From IMG/VR virus record IMGVR_UViG_3300042402_000518, positions 1 through 38,300 of that record: 38,300 bases of DNA, one strand, 5' to 3'. A model generated the notes under the pieces. It worked only from the letters and a program-made list of their open reading frames with translations, was not told where the DNA came from and searched no databases. Positions within the stretch are counted from its first letter, which is position 1. Every line of letters starts with the position of its first letter. Below are positions 20,379 to 27,696 of the stretch, one piece after another. A program made the position numbers and the translations under genes. Origin of the DNA: a virus.

Positions 20379-20833
20379 AAGTGGCCTTTAGCAATGTAAT
20401 AAATAGTGACAACCATAAACGCCATCATCACGCAAATAATTTGCAACTCTCGCAACTTCTTGACATCCCGACCCAGCGCATCTTTGCTTTTGCTGTGACG
20501 GGTCATCATGTCCTCTTTAATCTTTTTAACCTTCTCAAACTCTTCCAGCCCTTTGAACTCACCAAACTGCTGAACAAGAAAGTCTCTTACTTCTAACTCC
20601 ATACGGCGGATTTGATCTAGCCTACGCCACTCACTCATGGCGGTCATAATGGTTATCTCGCCATCTTGCTTACTACGTACAGTCTTGAAGGCATGACGGG
20701 CTTTTACCTCCGCCATGCCAAAGTTTTGAATAGACTCTACTGCTGAACTAATCTCCTTGCCCGACTGAATCGCAGACTTTATGCTTTGTGTTGCCGCCTT
20801 CGCGGTACCGATAATTGGATCTAAGTCGCTCAC
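20375..20833 (-). CDS. Hypothetical tail-anchored helical protein, 152 aa
   Basis: GTG start at 20833 behind AAGGTGAT. The body is helical and charged (FGEFKGLEEFEKVKKIKEDM). One C-terminal transmembrane helix (~128-147, LQIICVMMAFMVVTIYYIAK) ends in GHL. ATGA-coupled to the holin gene. Similar proteins next to phage lysis genes have spanin-like or holin-partner roles, but no lipobox or outer-membrane partner is visible. Role inferred from place and topology. Confidence 0.6.
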   Translation of the reverse strand: MSDLDPIIGTAKAATQSIKSAIQSGKEISSAVESIQNFGMAEVKARHAFKTVRSKQDGEITIMTAMSEWRRLDQIRRMELEVRDFLVQQFGEFKGLEEFEKVKKIKEDMMTRHSKSKDALGRDVKKLRELQIICVMMAFMVVTIYYIAKGHL

Positions 20834-20858
20834 ATATCACCTTAAATGCCCCTGACTA

Positions 20859-21206
20859 TTACAAGCCTTCGCCCGGAGTAATATACAACTCAGCGTTATT
20901 GTGTGGTGCAATAATCCTAGCGTACACAGTTTTTGTAGGGCTGACCTGCGGCCCCGTAAATGTCTTCTCAGCGTAAGGCGCTATGGCTACAACAGCGGCA
21001 CCGTTGGTGCTTGGTATCGCCGCTGTAATGTTGACGTTATCCCCATAAGCAACGAAGACAGGATTGTTCTTGTCCGGGTTAAAAACAAAATACTGGTTAA
21101 CTGGACTTACGGCAGTAATGGCAACTACCACTCCCTGCGTGTTAGCCGTTGATGCAACTGCAACAACGCAATTACCCATCGGTTGAAATGGAATGTTATT
21201 AGCCAT
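20859..21206 (-). CDS. Small beta-rich protein, paralogue B (115 aa), possibly a virion surface protein
   Basis: Starts MANNIPFQPMGNCVVAVAST and ends ELYITPGEGL; the next gene upstream starts MANNIAFQATGNTFVVVTTT and ends VIYITPGEGIS. They share length, NQY near residue 38-40 and the C-terminal motif, so they arose by tandem duplication. The body is nearly all beta-strand, low in charge. TAATG coupling to its paralogue. Such proteins often decorate capsids or tails; the position before the lysis genes is unusual for that. Confidence 0.65.
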   Translation of the reverse strand: MANNIPFQPMGNCVVAVASTANTQGVVVAITAVSPVNQYFVFNPDKNNPVFVAYGDNVNITAAIPSTNGAAVVAIAPYAEKTFTGPQVSPTKTVYARIIAPHNNAELYITPGEGL

Positions 21207-21547
21207 TAAGAGATTCCTTCTCCCGGCGTGATGTAGATCACCCCGTTAGCGTCTTGAGAGATAACGGAGATAAACACCGTTCTATCAGCGCTAGTCTGTT
21301 GGGAGGTAACGACTGCGGTTTGCCCGTTGGCAAGCCATAGTCCCGGCTGGCTAGTAGTCATAGTCGGCAACACGGCAGTTACGTTGGATTCCGACAGCAG
21401 AACAAATGCCGTGGTGTTTCCAGACGTAATACGGTATTGGTTGCTAGGAGCGTTACCAGTAACACTCTTGCTTACCGCCGTATTAGCCGTGGTTGTTACG
21501 ACTACAAAGGTATTCCCAGTAGCCTGAAACGCTATATTGTTAGCCAT
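21206..21547 (-). CDS. Small beta-rich protein, paralogue A (113 aa), possibly a virion surface protein
   Basis: GGACGG precedes the ATG. Paralogue of the downstream gene (same MANNI-FQ--GN start and YITPGEG end), but the middle has diverged strongly (TTAFVLLSESNVTAVLPTMT here). The divergent centre with conserved ends suggests a scaffold with a variable binding face. It resembles in style the proteins coded after the capsid gene (1715-2464). Function inferred only. Confidence 0.65.
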   Translation of the reverse strand: MANNIAFQATGNTFVVVTTTANTAVSKSVTGNAPSNQYRITSGNTTAFVLLSESNVTAVLPTMTTSQPGLWLANGQTAVVTSQQTSADRTVFISVISQDANGVIYITPGEGIS

Positions 21548-21550
21548 GAT

Positions 21551-21793
21551 TTACCGTCCGTTTCCCGGCTTAGAAGTGGGTGACTTCTTTGTATCGCCAG
21601 AGCCAGAGTAGTCCCAAACGCCTACAAAGCCTTGGGGCTGGCGGCGGGTAGGCTGCATATGACCACAAGCGTCCGTAATGACTGCTGGACGATAAGCCTC
21701 GCCTGCTGGCCCTTTCTTGTATTCACCGTTGCCGTTGCCATTCCCGTTTCCGTTCATGTACACGCTAGTTTTGCTGATCTTTAACTTCATCAT
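21551..21793 (-). CDS. Hypothetical protein, 80 aa, with Asn-Gly repeat
   Basis: Start at 21793 chosen: AAGGAAAG lies 5-12 bases upstream, whereas a start at 21907 would read through most of the upstream gene. KLKISKTSVYMNGNGNGNGN has a five-fold NG repeat (coded by a 'ccgttg/ccgttt' microsatellite near 21725-21756). The C-terminal part (YRPAVITDACGHMQPTRRQP, GVWDYSGSGDTKKS) is Pro/Gly/Arg-rich. Not recognised; the repeat could vary in length between isolates. Confidence 0.55.
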   Translation of the reverse strand: MMKLKISKTSVYMNGNGNGNGNGEYKKGPAGEAYRPAVITDACGHMQPTRRQPQGFVGVWDYSGSGDTKKSPTSKPGNGR

Positions 21794-21998
21794 TTTTCTT
21801 TCCTTTTTCAATGCTAATGCAAGGTAAATAGACGCACACGGCAAAAAATGCTGCCATCGCCATACGCTCCCAAGAAGGTTCGAACATCGTCCAAACTGCC
21901 AACGCAAAACTCATCGCCATAGATAAGATGGTCAACAATCGCATAGACAGAACTTCCATCGCCATCCTGACGATCTTCAAAATCATTCCTTCCGACAT
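21765..21998 (-). CDS. Membrane protein, 77 aa
   Basis: Strong AAGGAGAG before the ATG at 21998. Two hydrophobic segments (~20-38 RLLTILSMAMSFALAVWTM and ~46-62 MAMAAFFAVCVYLPCIS) and a charged C-terminal tail (KGKKNDEVKDQQN). The last 29 bases overlap the next gene. Could be a third lysis-linked membrane protein. No family recognised. Confidence 0.6.
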   Translation of the reverse strand: MSEGMILKIVRMAMEVLSMRLLTILSMAMSFALAVWTMFEPSWERMAMAAFFAVCVYLPCISIEKGKKNDEVKDQQN

Positions 21999-22000
21999 AA

Positions 22001-22204
22001 TTACTCTCCTTCTTCATCGTTATAAAAACCTTTTCCCCACTCATCGTCTGAAATCTTCTGTTTGATTTGTTCCAGTTTCAATGCGCGGTCAAGCACCTTA
22101 GTCTTGTCAGTCAGACTAGCAGTGCTATCGTTCATAACCTGCCTGAGTAGCGTGTTTACCGCTTCCTCAAGTTCAGGATTCAGCCCCTTTTGTTTCTTGC
22201 TCAT
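22001..22204 (-). CDS. Hypothetical helical protein, 67 aa
   Basis: ATGA overlap with the upstream micro-gene. NPELEEAVNTLLRQVMNDST, then KTKVLDRALKLEQIKQKISD and an acidic end (GFYNDEEGE). The helical, Leu-rich pattern fits a small coiled-coil; relatives in phages often sit near terminase or DNA-binding genes but I cannot name one. Acidic C-terminus contrasts with the basic neighbours. Confidence 0.6.
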   Translation of the reverse strand: MSKKQKGLNPELEEAVNTLLRQVMNDSTASLTDKTKVLDRALKLEQIKQKISDDEWGKGFYNDEEGE

Positions 22205-22365
22205 GCGCGTTTATCTCTTTTTATTCGTTGCTGCATCTTTCTTTTTTCGGGCATCAACATTTTATAGTGCGGCGCATCATCTCTGTCTCTAAGCATTGGC
22301 ATATCGTACTTAGATCGAAAACGGCGGATTACTTCCGTTTCTTCTTTTTTGCGCTCATCGTCCAT
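22201..22365 (-). CDS. Hypothetical basic micro-protein, 54 aa
   Basis: ATG at 22365 directly abuts the upstream stop; its TGA overlaps the next ATG. Highly charged: MDDERKKEETEVIRRFRSKY, then DMPMLRDRDDAPHYKMLMPE and KRKMQQRIKRDKRA. The pattern 'RFRSKYD.PMLRDRDDAPHYKM..PEKR' looks conserved rather than random. No membrane or signal. Possibly packaged with DNA. Confidence 0.6.
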   Translation of the reverse strand: MDDERKKEETEVIRRFRSKYDMPMLRDRDDAPHYKMLMPEKRKMQQRIKRDKRA

Positions 22366-22536
22366 TTAACGCTCCACTCTGCCTTTACCACGCTGTTCGC
22401 GCTTAGGCATAATTGGCTTTAATCCACGGTTACGCATTGCATCTCTGGAACCAGCAGTCTCGTTAGCGGAGTTGCGAGCAGCAGAGCGATCAGCCTGACG
22501 CTTTTCCATATCAGTCATTTCTTGATAGTTTTTCAT
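22366..22536 (-). CDS. Hypothetical basic micro-protein, 56 aa
   Basis: ATGA overlap with the upstream gene at 22536-22533. MKNYQEMTDMEKRQADRSAA, then RNSANETAGSRDAMRNRGLK and PKREQRGKGRVER. Arg/Lys/Asn-rich and probably disordered. Its 'MTxxEKRxAxR' start is similar to the neighbouring protein (MTTAEKREAQRN), suggesting old duplication. Confidence 0.6.
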   Translation of the reverse strand: MKNYQEMTDMEKRQADRSAARNSANETAGSRDAMRNRGLKPIMPKREQRGKGRVER

Positions 22537-22709
22537 CGTTTGCCCTTGCGTGTCTCACGCTTCATAACTTTCATTTCACCACGTGTCATGCCTGCTCCAA
22601 AGCGCTCGCCCATTTCGCGGGAGGCGCGATCAGCCTGCTCTTTTGCCATATTGCGTTGCGCTTCACGCTTTTCGGCAGTGGTCATTGATGCACCGAATAG
22701 TTCTTTCAT
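22533..22709 (-). CDS. Hypothetical basic micro-protein, 58 aa
   Basis: ATGA overlaps at both ends. MKELFGASMTTAEKREAQRN, then MAKEQADRASREMGERFGAG and MTRGEMKVMKRETRKGKR. Helical, strongly basic at the C-terminus. Shares the MTxxEKRxAxR element with the next gene. Confidence 0.6.
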   Translation of the reverse strand: MKELFGASMTTAEKREAQRNMAKEQADRASREMGERFGAGMTRGEMKVMKRETRKGKR

Positions 22710-22882
22710 TTGCGTTTGCTCTTTCTGGCGCTGGCGTATGCGGCAGCAGCAGCCTGTTTCATTGCGGCACGTTTACTAGACGGACGGGAAGTGCCGAGTT
22801 TTCCAGTACGCTTAAACTTGCTAACCATCTCACCGATATTCTTTGAAATAGTCTTTTGGCTAGAGCCTTTCATTAACGGCAT
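22706..22882 (-). CDS. Small basic protein of DUF6496 type, 58 aa
   Basis: AGAGAGG lies seven bases before the ATG at 22882, two bases after the stop of the ejection-protein gene. MPLMKGSSQKTISKNIGEMV matches the common MPLxKGxSxKxxSxNIxxxM start of DUF6496-type proteins. The remainder (KRAAMKQAAAAAYASARKSK) replaces the usual 'KPxKQAxAIA...' tail. Widespread in phages and bacteria, function unknown, basic enough to bind nucleic acid. Confidence 0.7.
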   Translation of the reverse strand: MPLMKGSSQKTISKNIGEMVSKFKRTGKLGTSRPSSKRAAMKQAAAAAYASARKSKRK

Positions 22883-22884
22883 AG

Positions 22885-25302
22885 TTACCTCTCTTGTGGT
22901 TCATTAGTAGCGGTTGCTGCGGAATACAAACCAGTGCGAATCATTCTTGCTATTAGGGAAGGTTGCTGATCCCTTGGTGCAGCCAACACTTCACGTAATC
23001 GTTCTGGGTCAGAAACAATGTCAGAAACGGCTTTGCGGATATTGCTGTTGTACTCACGGTAGCGAGGCAGAAGTGTTGCAGCAGCGCCTCCACTAACGGC
23101 AGCGCCCAATCCAGTAGCAGTAAGGCCAACACCGGAAGCGGCACTAGCCAGAAGTGCGGCAATGGCAGAGGCCATTACACCGCCAGCCCTCATTTGGTTT
23201 ACTTCATCTTGTACTAATCTAGTTAGTACACGCTCACGGCTCTCAGTTCCGGGCATGGTAGAAGCCTTTTGGATTGCGCGATTAACAGCCGCATTGACCT
23301 CATCAATGCCAATAATTTCTTTATCCAAAAATTCCAAATCTTGCCTTGTATAAAGTTTTGATCCTTCAAGGGCTGGACGAATCTTTTGCATATAGTTTTG
23401 ACGCAGACTTCCGGGTGCAGACGTAGCCAATACATCACGCACTGCTTGCTTAAACGCCCCTTGCCCTTCTGGAGTGCGGCTTAGTGCAGCGGCTTGAGCC
23501 TGTATGTCTTGTACTCTGGTTGGGCCAGTAAGCAATTTTCTAAAGCCTGCTGCTGGATCAGGGCCAAGTTCTAACGGCCTAACAGCCTCGGCAGCACCGG
23601 CAGTTACTTCCGCACCGCGTGTGACAGCCTTGCTTGCAAGTCTTCCCTGTTCTGCAAAGTCCCGTTTGACATCAGCAAATGCAGGCAGATTTAACCATTT
23701 GTTTTTGTCTACGATTGCAGATATTTGCTGTCCTGTCTTGCCTTCTGCCAATCCAGCCAAGTAACCACGGGCTAACTTATTAGCCAATTGAACGTCATTG
23801 CCAGACAAGGCAATAAAGTTTTGTACTGATGTTGGGCTGGCAAAGATGTATCCGGCAAGTTTTGCTGGATCAGTCTTAAACTCTGTAAAGTCAAACTCTT
23901 CCTTGCCAGTTATTGACCGACCAAGCGCTTTTCTAAACTGATTGATTGGCTCGGAGTCTTTTCTATACTGCTCAAGGAATCGACCAAACTGGGGAGAAAA
24001 CTCTTTTTGGATTCCTTCAATTAGATCAGTCAACCGGCCTGCCTGCTGTTGACCGATAGCATCAAAACCTTCTGCTGGCAAACCAGAAGCCCTGTCTTTG
24101 AGGAATCGGCGTAGGTTCTCAAGCGCTTGGAATGATACTGGACGCGGTACTTCTGTTGAGTTGCCAAGTTCGTCCACTGTACGCCGTTTGCCAGCGATAA
24201 TTCCACGCACAGTGTTTAACTGGTCTGTTAACTGCCTGATAGTGACGTTAGGTAACTTAGTCTCAGGATTTTTGAGAATTGCGTCAATCTCATCAACTGC
24301 CTTACGAGCAGCATCCGTATCATTTACCCGATCACCAGCCTGCTCACGCTGCAATGCGCGACCAAAAGCCACCCTTTCTAACCGTTGAGCGTTTGTTCTG
24401 CGGCGCTGTTTGAGTGTATCTAAGCGAGACTCTAAGGAAGCCCTAGCCTCATCACCAATTGATGTGGCATCCGCAGGCTGTCCAATACGACCTGCACGGC
24501 TTTCTACTCTAGCACCAAGGCGGCGAGCCAATTCGCTTGCCCTGCCGGTTATCATCCCTGCATCTGTTTGTAGCAGTTCAGAAAGTTCTTGAGCGCTAAA
24601 TTGCTCTAAATCCAACGGTTGACCACGCAATCTTTCCCGCAATCTCTTGACTAACTCACCTCTGCTTGCTTCAAAAGCAGGTAGGTTCTCAATCTCTTCT
24701 GGTTTAAATTGACGGGTTACGCGCTCTGCGGCTCTAGTAACTCCACGCTCAGTTAATGGGCGGAAGGCTTTGGCGGCTTGCGACCCAATAGCAAACGGCA
24801 ATTCGCCAGCGGCTCCAGCGCCAAACTGCACCGCTTCACGTATCACTGGGCTTGCAGTGGGAGGCACTAACTCACCAGCACCGTAGGCCGCTGCCGTACC
24901 TGTAGCAACGGCACCAGTAGCACGGGCTAATTCTTTACCTGTTCTAGGGATCATGTCTTCAGCAAACCGCTGGGTATAAGGAGCCACCTTTGGCAACCCG
25001 CGAGTAGCAGCCTGAGCCAGCCTAGCACCACCAGCCAACACTGGAATACCGTATAGGGACTGCAAAACAGACTGACCTAAACCTACTGGTTCGGCAGGCT
25101 TTGCTCCCGGCACAGGAACAAAACCAGTTTCACGCGCACTTTTGCGAGTGATTTCGCCAATCTGATCTACTGGCGATAAATCCTGACGCGGTGCAAAATC
25201 TTCTTTTTTAGGCTTTGAACCAGCGCCTAAATAAGCATCAGGGTCAAACCCCTGTTCTTTTTTGCTGCCACCTGCAAGATACTGGTCTGGGTCAAAAGCC
25301 AT
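22885..25302 (-). CDS. Large virion internal/ejection-type protein, 805 aa
   Basis: The N-terminus carries two short similar motifs, FDPDQYLAGGSKK and FDPDAYLGAGSKP, as seen in podoviral internal virion proteins. A hydrophobic Gly/Ala-rich stretch follows (~75-175, GIPVLAGGARLAQAATRGLP; AVATGTAAAYGAGELV). The long middle is helical and charged (~180-640). A second Gly/Ala-rich membrane-like region is near 715-755 (GVMASAIAALLASAASGVGL, GLGAAVSGGAAATLL). This fits proteins ejected with the DNA to build a conduit across the cell envelope, as T7 gp15/gp16 or P22 gp7/gp16/gp20 do. No lytic-transglycosylase motif seen. Group placement is by features and position. Confidence 0.65.
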   Translation of the reverse strand: MAFDPDQYLAGGSKKEQGFDPDAYLGAGSKPKKEDFAPRQDLSPVDQIGEITRKSARETGFVPVPGAKPAEPVGLGQSVLQSLYGIPVLAGGARLAQAATRGLPKVAPYTQRFAEDMIPRTGKELARATGAVATGTAAAYGAGELVPPTASPVIREAVQFGAGAAGELPFAIGSQAAKAFRPLTERGVTRAAERVTRQFKPEEIENLPAFEASRGELVKRLRERLRGQPLDLEQFSAQELSELLQTDAGMITGRASELARRLGARVESRAGRIGQPADATSIGDEARASLESRLDTLKQRRRTNAQRLERVAFGRALQREQAGDRVNDTDAARKAVDEIDAILKNPETKLPNVTIRQLTDQLNTVRGIIAGKRRTVDELGNSTEVPRPVSFQALENLRRFLKDRASGLPAEGFDAIGQQQAGRLTDLIEGIQKEFSPQFGRFLEQYRKDSEPINQFRKALGRSITGKEEFDFTEFKTDPAKLAGYIFASPTSVQNFIALSGNDVQLANKLARGYLAGLAEGKTGQQISAIVDKNKWLNLPAFADVKRDFAEQGRLASKAVTRGAEVTAGAAEAVRPLELGPDPAAGFRKLLTGPTRVQDIQAQAAALSRTPEGQGAFKQAVRDVLATSAPGSLRQNYMQKIRPALEGSKLYTRQDLEFLDKEIIGIDEVNAAVNRAIQKASTMPGTESRERVLTRLVQDEVNQMRAGGVMASAIAALLASAASGVGLTATGLGAAVSGGAAATLLPRYREYNSNIRKAVSDIVSDPERLREVLAAPRDQQPSLIARMIRTGLYSAATATNEPQER

Positions 25303-25303
25303 T

Positions 25304-26608
25304 TTATCTTCCTAAACGCTGCAAAATTTGTGCAGAACGTGGATCATCTGGGTTTGATGTAGCCCAATCTAAGGCTTGCTTGTCGGCTTCGCTAAGTTGT
25401 GCAGCACCAGCGCCTTTAGTTGCGCCTAGTTCCACCCCAAGATAAGCAGAAATAATGTCTTGGTCTACTCCGCGAGCAACACCTTTATTTATTTCTCGGC
25501 GTACCGCATTATTGATAACTTGTACCTGTTCCTCAAAGAACCGTTGAGCAGTCTTAGGTTCGGTAGCAGGGGTAATAATTGTGCGATCAAAGTTTTCTTT
25601 CTCTGCACGGGTCAATGTTGCACCGAACAATTCATTACGCACTTTGGCAACAAACTGATCGTATTCTTTCCACCAAATAATTTGATCTTGGGTGACGTTG
25701 AATTTTTCAGATAAAAACTCAGTTAATTTTGGCGTAAGGTCAACCTCTACAGCCTTCATTAAAGCCCTAGAAGCGATTTCGTTTGGCACAACACGGAAGA
25801 AACTAGCGTTTTTAGTGTTGTTCAGACGATTAAAGCGCTCATAGTTAGGCGCTAAAGCGTTATAGGTTTTAGCCAAATCAGCAGGCAAGTCGGCACGTTT
25901 CTTGTTTACCGCCTTCGCAAACGCCACTTCTAACTCATCGCCTGCTTTTGATGCGCTATTTAGCAAACTTGCCAAACCAGTGAAGTCTTGCTGCCTGTTT
26001 TTTGCTTTGGCTACTCCATCTTGCAAAAGCGGGTCTAACTCTTTGGCTTTTGCCAAAGCAGCGCCACGGTCTGTACTAAGCAAATCAATAACTTGATTAA
26101 CTTTGTCTTTTGCTAGAACCAAATTGTCTTTCCACCCCGATAAATCTTGCTCAAACTGTTTAACTTCCCTGTCATATAAATCGGCTCGCCCCTCTTTTGC
26201 TCCGCGGGTAAACCCTTCCATGCTTTTCAAGGCGGCACGGGCGCGTCCACCACCCACAATTGCTCCTATTACGGCTGTCAGTCCAGCCATTTGTGCCGCG
26301 GCAGCACGATCAAACTGAGTAGGGTTAAATGTTGGGCGCTCAGGAATGTTTGCTTGAAATTCCTCTACGGTTTTGCGTTTTTCTTTTGCAAATCCTTCTT
26401 CCGCCATAGTTTCGGCTCGCGCCTTTTCGCGCCTAGCCCGTGTTTCTTCTAATGCAGCAGCCTCTCTTGCGGCGGACTCAGCCCTTGCAGCAGGCTCAAA
26501 TTCTTTTCTAGCAATGGAGGCGCGGGTGCTTATGTCTTTACCGCCAGCAACCTTGCCTATTGACTTAAATGGATCAAATTCTTCGTTTAGTATTTCACCC
26601 AAAGCCAT
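25304..26608 (-). CDS. Probable virion internal/ejection protein, 434 aa
   Basis: Mostly helical with long coiled-coil parts: ARAESAAREAAALEETRARR (~37-56) and Lys/Glu-rich sections to ~90. A short Ala/Gly-rich hydrophobic segment (~103-127: AAAQMAGLTAVIGAIVGGGR) is followed by further helices. The end GAAQLSEADKQALDWATSNP, DDPRSAQILQRLGR is a common C-terminus of phage structural proteins. TAATG coupling with the upstream gene and one-base spacing to the 805-residue gene place it in the same ejection module. Confidence 0.6.
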   Translation of the reverse strand: MALGEILNEEFDPFKSIGKVAGGKDISTRASIARKEFEPAARAESAAREAAALEETRARREKARAETMAEEGFAKEKRKTVEEFQANIPERPTFNPTQFDRAAAAQMAGLTAVIGAIVGGGRARAALKSMEGFTRGAKEGRADLYDREVKQFEQDLSGWKDNLVLAKDKVNQVIDLLSTDRGAALAKAKELDPLLQDGVAKAKNRQQDFTGLASLLNSASKAGDELEVAFAKAVNKKRADLPADLAKTYNALAPNYERFNRLNNTKNASFFRVVPNEIASRALMKAVEVDLTPKLTEFLSEKFNVTQDQIIWWKEYDQFVAKVRNELFGATLTRAEKENFDRTIITPATEPKTAQRFFEEQVQVINNAVRREINKGVARGVDQDIISAYLGVELGATKGAGAAQLSEADKQALDWATSNPDDPRSAQILQRLGR

Positions 26609-27696
26609 TATGCTTCTCCCCGTGGCAATTCAGGTTTGCGGGTAATCAGAGCAGTGTCTTGCCGTGGCGCTCTTGGCGGTCTAGTCACTGGTTCTGATCC
26701 AGCCAATGAAGAACCTATATTTCCAGCAATTGCAAACAATAGGTCATCAGCCTCACGATCACCAGCCATAGCAGCCTTGATCGCTCCTTCATCGTAAGCA
26801 TTAGCCAAATTAAGTATTTTCAAGGCATTGTTGTAATTGATTTGACCCATTTCAGAGCGTTGTCTGCCCAGTTGGTTTTCAATCATTCCGGCTTGTGTGC
26901 CAGTTACAGCGCCCCTACCAGCAGCGGATTGTCGTAGTTTTGCTCTAGAAGCCTCTTGTTGAGCCGCCTGTTGTGGAGTTAGACCACTAGTAGTGGCTTG
27001 CTGAAGTAGATTTTGTCCTTGAGCGCGTAGCGGTGCGCCAAGTGCTTGTAGACGTGCAGCCTCCTCCCTGCTTTGTTTTCGCATACGGGCGGCATTTAAC
27101 ATACCGACTAACCCTTGAGCGCTATAGCCTGCGGCTTGGGCAAGACGCGGGTATTTTTGGGCTAATGCCTCAACACCCTTGAATTTTGATTCTATAGTTT
27201 CAGCCAATCCCGGCGCTGCCCCTGCTCCTTCTATTTGGCGCTGAAACTGATCTGGTTCCATACCGGAAACGTCTCGTCTCGTATACTCTGGCGCAAATCT
27301 ACCGGGGCCAAAACCTATGTCCGTTTGTGGTTGCGCTTGAAAATCTTGACCAAAAAACCTATCTGTTGGCCCAAAGTCTGTTTGACCAGCAGGTTGAGGA
27401 AAGGCGTTTTGTGTGTAATATGCTTCCGCTTCAGGGGTAATTCCACCGCTTGCGCTAGTTACTGCCTGACCGCCATAAGGATCAAACTCTGAACCATACA
27501 AGAATTCGTCTTCCTGAAACTCAGGCAGGCCAGTGTTGGGGTTAATCTCTCCAGATCCGCCAGCATCAAGAAGCATTTGGGCTTCTTCGGGTGTAATGTG
27601 AGCCAACACGGTATCTCGTCCACGGCCCATCTGACGTAGCATTTCAGCCAGTTCACGGGCATTGCCCATGCCGCCCATTCCATTTAATGATTTCAT
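26608..27696 (-). CDS. Probable virion internal/ejection protein, 362 aa
   Basis: Start at 27696 (MKSLNGMGGMG) chosen for the ATGA overlap with the 767-residue gene; a start at 27738 would add 14 residues in the overlap. Layout: Gly/Met-rich N-terminus, an EEAQMLLDAGGSGEINPNTG segment, an extended Pro/Gln/Gly-rich linker (~60-150) and a helical C-terminal domain (LAQKYPRLAQAAGYSAQGLV; GQNLLQQATTSGLTPQQAAQ). A DNA-ejection or core protein is inferred from its place between two large ejection-type proteins. No family name. Confidence 0.6.
   Translation of the reverse strand: MKSLNGMGGMGNARELAEMLRQMGRGRDTVLAHITPEEAQMLLDAGGSGEINPNTGLPEFQEDEFLYGSEFDPYGGQAVTSASGGITPEAEAYYTQNAFPQPAGQTDFGPTDRFFGQDFQAQPQTDIGFGPGRFAPEYTRRDVSGMEPDQFQRQIEGAGAAPGLAETIESKFKGVEALAQKYPRLAQAAGYSAQGLVGMLNAARMRKQSREEAARLQALGAPLRAQGQNLLQQATTSGLTPQQAAQQEASRAKLRQSAAGRGAVTGTQAGMIENQLGRQRSEMGQINYNNALKILNLANAYDEGAIKAAMAGDREADDLLFAIAGNIGSSLAGSEPVTRPPRAPRQDTALITRKPELPRGEA

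Noticed and set aside
24098-24388. Plus-strand frames opposite the 805-residue ejection gene (and similar ones at 2449-2964 and 4423-5108)
   Set aside because: Antisense shadows of well-supported genes, without ribosome sites or recognisable domains.
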